Source: Spartobacteria bacterium
Lineage (GTDB): Bacteria; Verrucomicrobiota; Verrucomicrobiia; Chthoniobacterales; Chthoniobacteraceae
DNA: 64,000 nt
Direction of reading: 5' to 3'
Assembly (NCBI GenBank): GCA_021324395.1
Contig: JAJPJG010000011.1
Location: forward strand, 1-64,000
Shown here piece by piece: positions 10,757 to 19,140 of this stretch; the first letter of the stretch is position 1, and every line of letters begins with the position of its first letter. The position numbers and the translations under genes were made by a program. The notes beneath the pieces are model-generated. The model was not told where the DNA came from. It saw only the letters and a program-made list of their open reading frames with translations, and did not search any database.

Positions 10757-13155
10757 GCAAAGCCGATCTCCACATTCACTCGCGCTACAGCGACCGCTCG
10801 GCGGAATGGCTGCTGCGCCGCTTTGAATTTCCCGATAGCTTTTCCGATCCGCGCGAGCTTTACGCGAAATTGCGCGAGCGCGACATGGATTTCGTCACGA
10901 TCACGGACCACAACCGCATCGACGGTTGCCTCGAAATCGTCGACCTGCCCGGCACATTTATTAGCGAGCAAATCACGACGCATTTTCCCGAGGATCGCTG
11001 CCCGGTGCATCTGCTCGTGTGGGGAATCGACGAAACGCAGCATCGCGAAATCCAGGCGCTGCACGAAAACATCTACGAGCTGCAAAAATATCTCGCCGCG
11101 CAAAATCTGGCGCACGCTGTCGCGCATCCACTCTACCGGCTCGATGAAAAATTTTCACTGCGGCACATCGAGAAGCTCGTGCTTCTTTTCCGCTGCTTCG
11201 AAGGCGTTAATGGACTGCGCGACGGTTTGCTCAGCGATGTTGCGCAATTCGTTTTTGCGAAACTGACGCCGGAAAAAATCGCGCAGTTTGCGAACACGCA
11301 CGGCATCGATCCGACGCACGACGAACCGTGGAAAAAGGCGTTCATTGGCGGCTCCGATGACCACAGCGGCATCTTCCCTGCGAGCGCGTGGACGGAAACG
11401 AAACTCGTTTCGGATGCCGCCGGGTTTCTCGCGCAAATCAAGGCGGGAAGCTGCTTCGCGGGCGGTGCGAGCGGCACGCCGCTGGCGCTTTCGCACGGGC
11501 TTTACAAATCGATTTACAGCTTTGTCACTGAGAAAATTTTTAAGACGAGCGCGCAGAATTTCAATCTCGCCGAGAAGATGTTTTCGCGGTTCATGGAAGG
11601 TCGCGATCCGACGGAATTTTCGCTGGCGGAAAAAATCGGATTCCTCGCACAAGGCATTGCCTCGGGAAAAATCTTCGAGCTCGCGAAACCCGCGAACGCA
11701 TCGTTGTGGAAGCAACTCTCGTCTTATTTCTCGCAAGCGGACGTTAAAAATATCCTCGCAAAAGAAACCGAAGGCGTCGCCGAGCCGGAGCGACGCGCGT
11801 TTATCATTGCGAACACATTCGCAAACCAGCTCGCGTTTCGTTTTTTCACGAAGTTCGTGAAGGAAGTTTCGTCGGGGAATCTCATCGAAAGCATCTCGGA
11901 GATGAGCACGCTCGCGCCGATTTTGCTGATGCTCGCGCCTTACATTTACGCGTTCCAGAGCCAGTCCCCGTCGCGCAAATGGCTGCGCGAAATTTGTGAC
12001 GGACTAGCCGGCGAGCCCGCGCCGCAGTTACGCAACACGAAGCGCGCATGGTTTACCGACACGCTCGAGGACGTCAACGGCGTTGCGAACACGATTCGCA
12101 AAATGACCGCCGCGGGCATCGCCGCCGGCAGAGATCTCGTCGTCGTCACGTCGCGCTCGGCGATTCACATCAACGATATTCCGATCAAGAACTTCGCGCC
12201 GGTCGGCGAATTCGAACTGCCCGAATACGAGCTGCAAAAACTCAGCTTCCCGCCGATTTTGCCGATCCTCGATTACATTCAGCGCGAAAAATTCACCGAG
12301 CTGATCATCAGCACGCCCGGCCCGATCGGCATCACCGCTTTATTCGCGGCCAAAATGCTCGGACTGCGCACGAGCGGTATTTATCATACGGATTTTCCGC
12401 AATACGTCCGCATCCTCACCGACGACAGTTTCCTGGAGACGCTGACGTGGAATTACATGAAGTGGTTCTACTCCCAACTCGATTTGATTTACGTCAATTC
12501 GGAGCACTACCGCCAGTGCTGGATCGAACGCGGCATCCCGGCGGAACGCATCGAAATCCTGCCGCGTGGGCTGGACAACACGCTGTTTAACCCAATTCGC
12601 CGTGATGAAAATCTGCGTAAAAAATTCGGCGCTCAAAATGGCGAAGTCGTGCTGCTTTACGTTGGCCGCATCTCGAAGGAAAAAGACCTCGATGTGCTCG
12701 CCGCTTCTTATCGCAAATTGCGCGAACGCAATCCGCGCGCGCGGCTCGTGCTCGTCGGCGACGGCCCGTATTCAAAAGAGCTGCGCGAGACTTTGCCCGA
12801 CGCGATTTTCACCGGCTATCTCACGGGACTCGACCTCGCCAAAGCGTTCGCATCGGCCGATGTCTTTGTCTTTCCGAGCACGACCGACACGTTCGGCAAT
12901 GTCGTGCTCGAGGCGCTTGCGTCGGGTCTGCCGACAGTCGTTTCCGATACCGGCGGGCCGCGCGAATTGATCCAAAACGGCGTGACCGGTTTCATCACGC
13001 GCAGTCTCGACGTGAATGATTTTACGACCGCGACCGAGCGGCTCGTTGGCGATCCAAAACTGCGCAACGCGATGCGCGAGAACGCGCGCCGCGCCGTTGC
13101 CGATCGCGACTGGAGCGCGGCGTTCGCGAAGTTTTGGGCGAAATCGGATGCGTAA
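10753..13155 (+). CDS. Fusion of PHP phosphoesterase domain and GT4 glycosyltransferase
   Basis: An 800-residue protein with two recognisable parts. Residues 1 to about 270 are a PHP domain: ADLHIHSRYSD at the start, TITDHNRIDG near 50, a His in AVAHPLYRLD and FIGGSDDHSG near 196. These supply the His/Asp metal ligands. Residues ~430-800 are a GT-B glycosyltransferase of the GT4 type. Its motifs are GPIGITALFAAKMLG, the phosphate-binding YVGRISKEKDLDVL near 636, the E-x7-E-like FPSTTDTFGNVVLEAL near 706 and VVSDTGGPRELI near 730. A helical linker of about 150 residues joins them. It is ATGA-coupled to the DUF2334 deacetylase, so a role in making or trimming a glycolipid or glycan is likely. 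The substrate is unknown. Confidence 0.88.
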   Translation: MSKADLHIHSRYSDRSAEWLLRRFEFPDSFSDPRELYAKLRERDMDFVTITDHNRIDGCLEIVDLPGTFISEQITTHFPEDRCPVHLLVWGIDETQHREIQALHENIYELQKYLAAQNLAHAVAHPLYRLDEKFSLRHIEKLVLLFRCFEGVNGLRDGLLSDVAQFVFAKLTPEKIAQFANTHGIDPTHDEPWKKAFIGGSDDHSGIFPASAWTETKLVSDAAGFLAQIKAGSCFAGGASGTPLALSHGLYKSIYSFVTEKIFKTSAQNFNLAEKMFSRFMEGRDPTEFSLAEKIGFLAQGIASGKIFELAKPANASLWKQLSSYFSQADVKNILAKETEGVAEPERRAFIIANTFANQLAFRFFTKFVKEVSSGNLIESISEMSTLAPILLMLAPYIYAFQSQSPSRKWLREICDGLAGEPAPQLRNTKRAWFTDTLEDVNGVANTIRKMTAAGIAAGRDLVVVTSRSAIHINDIPIKNFAPVGEFELPEYELQKLSFPPILPILDYIQREKFTELIISTPGPIGITALFAAKMLGLRTSGIYHTDFPQYVRILTDDSFLETLTWNYMKWFYSQLDLIYVNSEHYRQCWIERGIPAERIEILPRGLDNTLFNPIRRDENLRKKFGAQNGEVVLLYVGRISKEKDLDVLAASYRKLRERNPRARLVLVGDGPYSKELRETLPDAIFTGYLTGLDLAKAFASADVFVFPSTTDTFGNVVLEALASGLPTVVSDTGGPRELIQNGVTGFITRSLDVNDFTTATERLVGDPKLRNAMRENARRAVADRDWSAAFAKFWAKSDA

Positions 13156-13182
13156 ATATCCGGCCCGCCGCCTGCGGACGTG

Positions 13183-13566
13183 CTAGGCTTTGTGCCAGGC
13201 CATCAGCACATTCTTGATGCGCAGCTTGCACTTGTCGCTCACGAGCTGGAAGCTCAGCGAATCGCCCGAGCGCGTGAAGTGATACACGGCTTTGCCATGG
13301 CAATTCTTCGGCACCATGCCGCCGGCTTCAAAGATCGAGATCGTGTTGCCGGATACGGTGTAATGGCCCCACGCATCGCGTTTGCCATCCTTGTTCAAGT
13401 CCACGTCAAACGTGCCGTCGGGATGCACCATCCAGACCGTGCCGAGGTCATTGCGCCAGTTGCCGACGAGAGCCTTCTGGCCAGTGGTCGGAGTCATCAG
13501 CGCGCACCCTGCAAAAAGCAGAAGCATCGCGCCGAGTATTAGTGGGAGGGAACGTTGTGTTTTCAT
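13183..13566 (-). CDS. Putative lipoprotein, 127 aa
   Basis: From the ATG at 13566 the protein starts MKTQRSLPLILGAMLLLFAG and continues into a Cys, giving a lipobox LLFAGC, so it is probably a lipid-anchored protein. The mature part contains LVGNWRNDLGTVWMVHPDGTFDVD, a pattern of lipocalin-like or DUF5640-like small beta-barrel lipoproteins. It also carries two further Cys residues that could form a disulfide. An upstream start at 13599 would place charged residues before the signal and is less likely. No operon partner is obvious. Confidence 0.72.
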   Translation of the reverse strand: MKTQRSLPLILGAMLLLFAGCALMTPTTGQKALVGNWRNDLGTVWMVHPDGTFDVDLNKDGKRDAWGHYTVSGNTISIFEAGGMVPKNCHGKAVYHFTRSGDSLSFQLVSDKCKLRIKNVLMAWHKA

Positions 13567-13661
13567 GCGGGCGATTATCCGCCTGCCGATGGATAACAAG
13601 CAAGCCGCTTAGGGTGATCGTCCCGAACGTTTCGTCGAAACATCACGACGGACAGAAGCGA

Positions 13662-14354
13662 TCAGGTTCCCTTGGTGTTGCCAAAAAGCTCGATGTGGAG
13701 CCGGTTGCAATAGCGGTAGCCTTCGCGCTTGCACACCTCGATCAACGTTTCGTCGCGTCCGCGAATGGTCGCAATGTCAGTGCCCTCGGGCATCAGCAGA
13801 ATTTTGGATCGCGGGATCGGCCGCTGGATACCGGCAATCAGCGCGTCGATCTCCTGCAGGTCTTGCCCGGAGGCGACGACGAACTTTAGCTGGAAATCGT
13901 AAGCGTCAATCCACTCTGCGATCGTCGCCGGCTGGAGACGTGTGCGCTCATGGCGCTCGCGCCAGCCGTTTGCTGAAACCGGATCAGGCGTCGAGTTACT
14001 CAACTTCGGGCTGAGCGATGCCAGATCGCACGCGATGCCGCCGGGCGGAACAGTCGCCGCTGTTTCAATGGTGATGTGTTTCCCGCGGGCGCGCAGCTTT
14101 GCCGCCAGTTCATGAATGCCCTTGGCGATCATCGGCTCGCCGCCGGTGAGCACGCAATGACCCGCCGGGTATTCGAGAACCTTTTCCACCACCGCTTCCA
14201 CGCTCATCTCCGCGCCCTCCGACTGCCACGACGCGTATTTTGTGTCGCACCAACTGCAGCGGAGATTGCACCCGGATGTGCGGACAAAAACAGACGGCAC
14301 ACCCGTCAGTTCACCTTCGCCCTGGATGGAATGAAAAATCTCCGCGATGAACAT
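13662..14354 (-). CDS. queE: 7-carboxy-7-deazaguanine synthase (radical SAM)
   Basis: A 230-residue radical SAM enzyme. The cluster motif CNLRCSWC supplies Cys29, Cys33 and Cys36, preceded by the family hallmark FHSIQGEGELTGVPSVFVRT. HCVLTGGEPMI is the SAM-contacting GGEP motif. QueE converts 6-carboxytetrahydropterin to 7-carboxy-7-deazaguanine in queuosine/preQ0 synthesis. No other que gene is in the window. It lies just downstream of tRNA-Glu on the same strand. Of the four queuosine-acceptor tRNAs (Asp, Asn, His, Tyr) none is nearby, so the association is probably incidental. Confidence 0.93.
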   Translation of the reverse strand: MFIAEIFHSIQGEGELTGVPSVFVRTSGCNLRCSWCDTKYASWQSEGAEMSVEAVVEKVLEYPAGHCVLTGGEPMIAKGIHELAAKLRARGKHITIETAATVPPGGIACDLASLSPKLSNSTPDPVSANGWRERHERTRLQPATIAEWIDAYDFQLKFVVASGQDLQEIDALIAGIQRPIPRSKILLMPEGTDIATIRGRDETLIEVCKREGYRYCNRLHIELFGNTKGT

Positions 14355-14389
14355 GGTTTGGCTCAGTCCCCCGCAACTCGCACGAATAC

Positions 14390-14465
14390 TGGCGACCCTA
14401 ACGGGATTCGAACCCGTGTTACCGCCGTGAAAGGGCGGTGTCCTAGGCCACTGGACGATAGGGTC
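14390..14465 (-). tRNA. tRNA-Glu (anticodon TTC)
   Basis: Folding the minus strand gives a complete cloverleaf. The 7-bp acceptor stem is GACCCTA/TAGGGTC, and the D stem is GTCC/GGAC. The anticodon stem CCGCC/GGCGG carries the 7-nt loop CTTTCAC (anticodon TTC), and the T arm is ACGGG-TTCGAAT-CCCGT. The discriminator G at 14393 is followed by an encoded CCA (14390-14392). It lies between queE and waaA with no neighbouring tRNA. Confidence 0.97.
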
Positions 14466-14516
14466 GTTCTGGAAAACGAGCCGCGCAATATGGGAGGGAG
14501 ACGCAGGTTTGGCAAG

Positions 14517-15818
14517 TTAAAATCCGAGCAGCAAGCGCGCGGTGCGCTCGGTGGCGCCTTGATGCACGGCCACGATTTCGCGGGCGCGGCGGGCGAGGTC
14601 TTCGCGGAGAAACGGGTCGGCCAACAAACGCTGCAGCGCGTTTTTTAGTGCGCCAGCATCTGCGACCTGAATGGCGGCGTTTTGCGCAAGCCATTGCGCG
14701 ACGATGGCGCGGAAGTTTTCCATGTGCGGGCCGAAGACGACGGGTTTGCCGGCGAGCACTGGCTCCACGGGATTCTGGCCGCCGATCGAGGTGAGGCTTT
14801 TGCCGATGAAAACGACGGTGCTGAGGTGATACCAATCGCGCAGTTCGCCGGTGGTGTTAACGACCAGGCAATCGGCGTGGCGCGCGACGGACGCGGTGCG
14901 CAACGCAAAACTGACACCCGCCTTAATAATGTCGGCAATGGCTTCGTCAGTGCGCTCGACGTGGCGCGGGACGATGATCAAAAACAGCTCGGGAAAATCG
15001 CGACGCAGTTCGCGAAAAACCGTCGCGATGATTTTTTCCTCGCCTGGAAAAGTGCTGCCGGCGAGCAGCACCGGCGCGTTTTCCTTTACGCCGAGTTGCG
15101 CGAGCAGCGCGCGGAATTCCGCAGTGCGCGCGGGCGCGGTTTCAGCCTCGTCGAACTTGATGCTGCCGGTGACGTAGATGTTATTAAAACCGACGCCGAG
15201 CATGTGCCAGCGCGGCACGTCCTCGATCTCCTGCACGCAGACAAAATCGAGAGCGGCGAACATCGGCGCGGTAAAAAAACGGAAGTGGCGAAAGCGCACT
15301 TCCGAGCGCGGAGAGAGGCGCGCGATGAGCGAAACGGACGCGCCGTATTCTTTCGCGAGTGCGAGCAGGTTCGGCCAGATCGCTTCGATGAAAATCAAGC
15401 GCTGAGGCCGGATCGCGCGCAATGCGCGATGGACAAACACCGGTGCGTCCAGCGGATTGTAAACCGGCTCCAGCCAGTCCGCCGCTGCCTTTTCGGCCAC
15501 CGCGAATCCGGTCGAAGTGGTGACTGAAAGCACGATGTTCAGCGACGGATCGAGCTCTTTCATTTTCCGCGCGAGCTTCAGCGCGAGCATGGTTTCGCCG
15601 ACGCTGATCGAGTGAATCCATGTCCAGTTTTTCACCGCGAGCCGCGCGCTGACTTCGCGATCGTAGCGGCCGAAACGCTGCGCGAATTTGCGGCGGTATT
15701 GTCCTCGCCGGATCATGCGCGAGATGAGTCCCGGCAGCATGAAAACGAGCACGAACGGAAAGACGATATTGTAAAAAAACAGCCGCAAACGCAGCGCGGG
15801 CGGAATCGATTTTTTCAT
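14517..15818 (-). CDS. waaA: 3-deoxy-D-manno-octulosonic acid (Kdo) transferase
   Basis: A 433-residue GT30 enzyme. It begins with a membrane-anchoring segment (LRLFFYNIVFPFVLVFMLPG), followed by WIHSISVGETMLALKL (the H-x-x-S-x-G-E signature with the catalytic Glu). Later come FIEAIWPNLL, LLAGSTFPGEE and SIGGQNPVEPVLAGKPVVFG. It adds Kdo to the lipid A precursor, evidence for LPS. The ATG at 15818 overlaps the rsmD stop as ATGA; a GTG at 15824 is an alternative. The gene is encoded downstream of rsmD on the minus strand. Confidence 0.95.
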   Translation of the reverse strand: MKKSIPPALRLRLFFYNIVFPFVLVFMLPGLISRMIRRGQYRRKFAQRFGRYDREVSARLAVKNWTWIHSISVGETMLALKLARKMKELDPSLNIVLSVTTSTGFAVAEKAAADWLEPVYNPLDAPVFVHRALRAIRPQRLIFIEAIWPNLLALAKEYGASVSLIARLSPRSEVRFRHFRFFTAPMFAALDFVCVQEIEDVPRWHMLGVGFNNIYVTGSIKFDEAETAPARTAEFRALLAQLGVKENAPVLLAGSTFPGEEKIIATVFRELRRDFPELFLIIVPRHVERTDEAIADIIKAGVSFALRTASVARHADCLVVNTTGELRDWYHLSTVVFIGKSLTSIGGQNPVEPVLAGKPVVFGPHMENFRAIVAQWLAQNAAIQVADAGALKNALQRLLADPFLREDLARRAREIVAVHQGATERTARLLLGF

Positions 15819-16378
15819 GCGCACGATTTTGGCGGACGAAGAAAAACAACCTCGGTCGCGCCGTAGGTTTTGCCGCGAACCAGCTCCCAGCCTGCATGCG
15901 CGGGCAATGCAATGCCGGGCAATTTTTCCAACACGAAAATTCCCCCGGACGTCAGCGCGCTAGCGAGTGACGCGGAGCCGAGCAGTTCCGGCGTGAAATC
16001 GCGCTCGCCCGGTTGCTTCGCATACGGCGGATCGGCGAAGACGATGTCGAACGATTCGGGCGCGGCCATGCGATCGAGAAACGAAAATACATCGAGCTGA
16101 TGCACGGTGCCGGCGAGCCGCGTTTTTTCCAGATTGCGGCGGATTGTTCCGACTGCGAGCGCGTTGTTTTCGACGAACGTCGCCGAGGCCGCGCCGCGGC
16201 TGAGTGCCTCAATGCCGAGCGCGCCGGAGCCGGCAAACAGATCAAGCACGCGCGCGCCGGGAACGCTTTCGCCGAGGCTCGAAAAAATGGCCGCTTTCAC
16301 GCGATCCATCGTCGGGCGAACATCCGTGCGCGGCGTCAGCAGCGGGATGCCGCCGGCCGATCCAGCGACGACTCTCAT
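15815..16378 (-). CDS. rsmD: 16S rRNA (guanine966-N2)-methyltransferase
   Basis: A 187-residue Rossmann-fold methyltransferase starting MRVVAGSAGGIPLLTPRTDV. The R-P-T-x-D-R-V-(K/R) signature is seen as VRPTMDRVKAAIFSSL, followed by motif I RVLDLFAGSGALGIEAL. The catalytic DIVFADPPYAKQ carries the DPPY loop of N2-guanine methyltransferases. Length matches the family. Its stop overlaps the waaA start, an unusual functional pairing of ribosome maturation and LPS synthesis in one transcript. Confidence 0.93.
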   Translation of the reverse strand: MRVVAGSAGGIPLLTPRTDVRPTMDRVKAAIFSSLGESVPGARVLDLFAGSGALGIEALSRGAASATFVENNALAVGTIRRNLEKTRLAGTVHQLDVFSFLDRMAAPESFDIVFADPPYAKQPGERDFTPELLGSASLASALTSGGIFVLEKLPGIALPAHAGWELVRGKTYGATEVVFLRPPKSCA

Positions 16379-16505
16379 GCGCGACGAATGTTTGGCCGGG
16401 CGAAAAACATGCGCAAATTGTGTAGCGAACCCGCGGTGAAGCGCGAGAACGCAATCGCGCTTTTTGCATTGCGTCCGCGCCGGTCGCGCTGTGCGTAATC
16501 AAGGC

Positions 16506-17213
16506 ATGTCACAAACCATTCTCGTAACCGGCGCGAACCGCGGGATCGGGCTGGCGCTCGCGCGCGAGCTGCTCGCCGGCAATCACACTGTCATCGCCGC
16601 CGCGCGCCAGCCGGAAGACTCGCGCGCATTGCAGGAGCTCGAGTTGAAATACGCGGAGCATTTTTTTGCGGTGAAGCTGGACGTGAACTCGAGCGAGTCG
16701 GTGAATGGCGCGGCGGAATTGCTCGAGGAGGAAATCGATGCGCTCGACGTGCTCGTGAACAACGCCGCGATTTTTCCGGAGGATGGCGACGAGTCGATCT
16801 TGGAAATCGAGCTGCAGCATTTTCGCGATGCATTCGAGACGAATGTGCTCGGCGTGATTCGCGCGACGCGTGCATTTTTGCCGCTGCTGCAAAAAGCAAA
16901 GAATCCGCGCATCGTTAACATTTCATCGGGTGCCGGCTCGATTTCAGCGAAGGACGACAATGCTTACATCGCATATTCGACATCGAAAGCTGCGTTAAAC
17001 ATGGTGACACGAGCGATGGCTGCGGAGTTTCGGAAAACATGCGTCGTCGCGATTACGCCCGGATGGGTGCGCACTGACATGGGCGGCTCGAACGCACCGC
17101 TCTCGCCGAAGGAATCGGCCCGAGCGATTGCAAAGACGATCACGAACCTGACGCTCGCGCAGACGTCGAAATTTCTCGAGCGAACCGGCGCGGAGAGCAG
17201 CTACGCGTGGTGA
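16506..17213 (+). CDS. Short-chain dehydrogenase/reductase (C-factor/sniffer-like)
   Basis: A 235-residue SDR starting MSQTILVTGANRGIGLALAR. The cofactor loop is TGANRGIG, the structural motif NNAA follows LDVLVNNAAIFPED, and the catalytic Ser/Tyr/Lys appear in VNISSGAGSIS and YIAYSTSKAALNM. The short length and closing segment resemble the C-factor/sniffer carbonyl-reductase subgroup. The ATG at 16506 is chosen because residues upstream of it are not SDR-like. It ends convergently, abutting maf. The substrate is unknown. Confidence 0.88.
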   Translation: MSQTILVTGANRGIGLALARELLAGNHTVIAAARQPEDSRALQELELKYAEHFFAVKLDVNSSESVNGAAELLEEEIDALDVLVNNAAIFPEDGDESILEIELQHFRDAFETNVLGVIRATRAFLPLLQKAKNPRIVNISSGAGSISAKDDNAYIAYSTSKAALNMVTRAMAAEFRKTCVVAITPGWVRTDMGGSNAPLSPKESARAIAKTITNLTLAQTSKFLERTGAESSYAW

Positions 17214-17813
17214 TTAGCGAAAAAAACGCAGCGCCCGCGCGAGCCCTTTCATCGGCAGGCCGATCACGTTTGTGCGCGAGCCGCGGATTTCCGCGATGAT
17301 GCGCATCGGATCTTCCTGCGCGGCGTAAGCGCCCGCTTTATCGAGCACGTGGATGCGGCGCATGTATTCACGGATTTCCGCGGGCGTTAATTGACGGAAA
17401 CGGACCTGCGACACTTCGATAAAACCGCGCGATTGCCGGCGTGCGGCGCGCGTGAGCCAGACACCGGAATAAACTTCATGCGTGCGCCCGCTCAAACACG
17501 ACAGCATCGCGAATGCTTGCTTTTCGTCGCGCGGTTTGCCGACCGGTTGTCCGTCCACTGCGACGAGCGTGTCGGCGCCGAGAACAATTTCATTCGGACG
17601 CGAGATGGCGACGGCCTCCGCTTTGAGCTTTGCGTTGAACAACGTCATCTCCGCGACGGTGAGATGCGGCGGCGCGATTTCGCTCACCTCGGCCATCACC
17701 GTTTCAAAACGATAGCCATATTCCGTGAGCAGCTCGCGCCGTCGCGGCGACGATGACGCGAGCACGATTGGCTGGGAAAAAGATGCGCGCGATTTTTTGC
17801 TCACGCGCGACAA
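17214..17813 (-). CDS. maf: Maf-family nucleoside triphosphate pyrophosphatase
   Basis: A 199-residue protein with the Maf signatures IVLASSSPRRRELLTEYGY, EIVLGADTLVAVDGQPVGKP and LSGRTHEVYSGVWL. Maf proteins hydrolyse non-canonical or canonical NTPs to the monophosphate and are linked to cell-division control. There is no ATG at the expected N-terminus: the TTG at 17813 sits just after the stop of the upstream DUF4412 gene, and a GTG at 17804 is the alternative. The tight spacing suggests translational coupling. Confidence 0.92.
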   Translation of the reverse strand: MSRVSKKSRASFSQPIVLASSSPRRRELLTEYGYRFETVMAEVSEIAPPHLTVAEMTLFNAKLKAEAVAISRPNEIVLGADTLVAVDGQPVGKPRDEKQAFAMLSCLSGRTHEVYSGVWLTRAARRQSRGFIEVSQVRFRQLTPAEIREYMRRIHVLDKAGAYAAQEDPMRIIAEIRGSRTNVIGLPMKGLARALRFFR

Positions 17814-17814
17814 A

Positions 17815-18504
17815 CTAATGCTGCTGCTGTGGCTGCGGCGGCACGTTGAATGACGGCATTTTCATTTCCGTGTAGCCGACGGGAATTTCGAAATCTTTTG
17901 CATCGACCGCCTTTTCCTCTACGGAAACGAGCGTCGTGGTGATTTTTTGGCCGTTCATGTCGACTTCCGTTTTCACCGGCATGCCGGAAAAGTCAGCGAT
18001 GTCCGGCATTAATCCTTTTGCCATCGCGGCGAGTCCGCCTTGCTGGAATTTCATCATCGCTGCGAGCACACCCGACCAGTTCGGGAAATTCGGCGCGATC
18101 CAATACGTCGCTTTCATGCCGCCAATTTCACACGTGTATTCCTGCGCGTCGTAGCCGTTGATTTTGTCTTTGCGTCCGGTCGCCTGCAATTTCGGCGTCG
18201 GCGCGGGCGAGCCGTTCATCTGCTTTTGCATCTGCGCCTGCATTTGCGCCATGAGCGCCTTCGTGCTGCTCGCGGGAATGTTCATGTAGCTTTTTTGCGT
18301 GTGCAAAAGTGTCGTCACGTCACCGCTCGCGGAGTCGGTAATCGTGCTGACTTGCGGCGAAACATCGGTGCGAATTTTGTTGTCCTTGAACTTCATCGTC
18401 ATCTCGCCGGCCTGTCCGGTGCCTTCGACTTTTTGGACGATGACCATGTCGGCGCGCGCGGCGAGTTGCATGCAGATGAAAGCGAGGAGCGTGAGGAATT
18501 TCAT
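17815..18504 (-). CDS. Secreted DUF4412-type protein
   Basis: From the ATG at 18504 the protein begins with a Sec signal peptide (MKFLTLLAFICMQLAARA) followed by DMVIVQKVEGTGQAGEMTMK. About 229 residues. The alternation of short strands, a Met/Gln-rich segment (KALMAQMQAQMQKQM) and the GYDAQEYTCEIGGMKATYWI stretch match DUF4412. This is a periplasmic or outer-membrane-associated domain of unknown role related to LolA/RseB-like folds. The C-terminus is a Pro/Gln/His tail. It is immediately followed by maf. Confidence 0.78.
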   Translation of the reverse strand: MKFLTLLAFICMQLAARADMVIVQKVEGTGQAGEMTMKFKDNKIRTDVSPQVSTITDSASGDVTTLLHTQKSYMNIPASSTKALMAQMQAQMQKQMNGSPAPTPKLQATGRKDKINGYDAQEYTCEIGGMKATYWIAPNFPNWSGVLAAMMKFQQGGLAAMAKGLMPDIADFSGMPVKTEVDMNGQKITTTLVSVEEKAVDAKDFEIPVGYTEMKMPSFNVPPQPQQQH

Positions 18505-18555
18505 GCGGCTTTGGTAAACCTCCGCACGCACTTTGACAAAACAATCCGCAGCGGC

Positions 18556-19134
18556 TTACGAGCGCTTTTGCAAAATGCGCATCAGCTCGCGCCCCTCGCG
18601 TCCGTCGTAAGTTCGAGCCGGAATCCACTCGCGGAGCAGCTCAAACTGTGAGTTAAACAGGCGATCGAGTTCTGAAGTGGTGACGCCAAATGGAGGGCCG
18701 GGATCCCTGCCCGGATCGAGGTAAAAAATCGCGAGCAATTTTCCGCGTGGTTTCAGCGCGGACGCGACACCGTCAACGTAATCGGCGCGCCGCGACAGAT
18801 CGATTGCGCAAAAACAGGTGTGTTCAAAAACCCAATCGAATTTCCCGCGCAAGCGCTGCGGCAGCGCGAAGAGATCGACCAATTCGTAATGCTCGTGCGC
18901 GATTTTCGCTGCCGATTCCGCCCCGCAAATCGCGCTCGGCGCGATATCGATTCCGAGCACGTCGTTTTCCACGCGCGCAATCGCCCGCACATCGAAACCG
19001 AAGCCGCAACCCGGCACGAGAATCGCGCCATCGAGCGGTTGCTCGCGCAAAAAATCGACGAGCGCCGGATGCGCGGCACCTTTGTCCCACGGCGTGTCGC
19101 CGAGCTGATAACGCTGCTCCCAATCGACAGACAT
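18556..19134 (-). CDS. Class I SAM methyltransferase, TPMT-like
   Basis: A 192-residue methyltransferase opening MSVDWEQRYQLGDTPWDKGA, the W-x-x-R-Y-x-x-G-x-T-P-W-D signature of thiopurine-methyltransferase-like proteins. The SAM loop is ILVPGCGFGFDVRAIAR, then VLGIDIAPSAI and FDWVFEHTCFCAID. Family members methylate small thiol, selenol or halide acceptors. It starts 6 bp after the stop of the OvoA-C-like methyltransferase gene, so both probably share an operon and possibly a sulfur-containing substrate pathway. That link is inference. Confidence 0.85.
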   Translation of the reverse strand: MSVDWEQRYQLGDTPWDKGAAHPALVDFLREQPLDGAILVPGCGFGFDVRAIARVENDVLGIDIAPSAICGAESAAKIAHEHYELVDLFALPQRLRGKFDWVFEHTCFCAIDLSRRADYVDGVASALKPRGKLLAIFYLDPGRDPGPPFGVTTSELDRLFNSQFELLREWIPARTYDGREGRELMRILQKRS

Positions 19135-19140
19135 CGCGCG

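Noticed and set aside
14355..14516. tRNA cluster or integration site at tRNA-Glu.
   Set aside because: The tRNA is complete with encoded CCA. No integrase and no duplicated 3' end is seen in the flanks.
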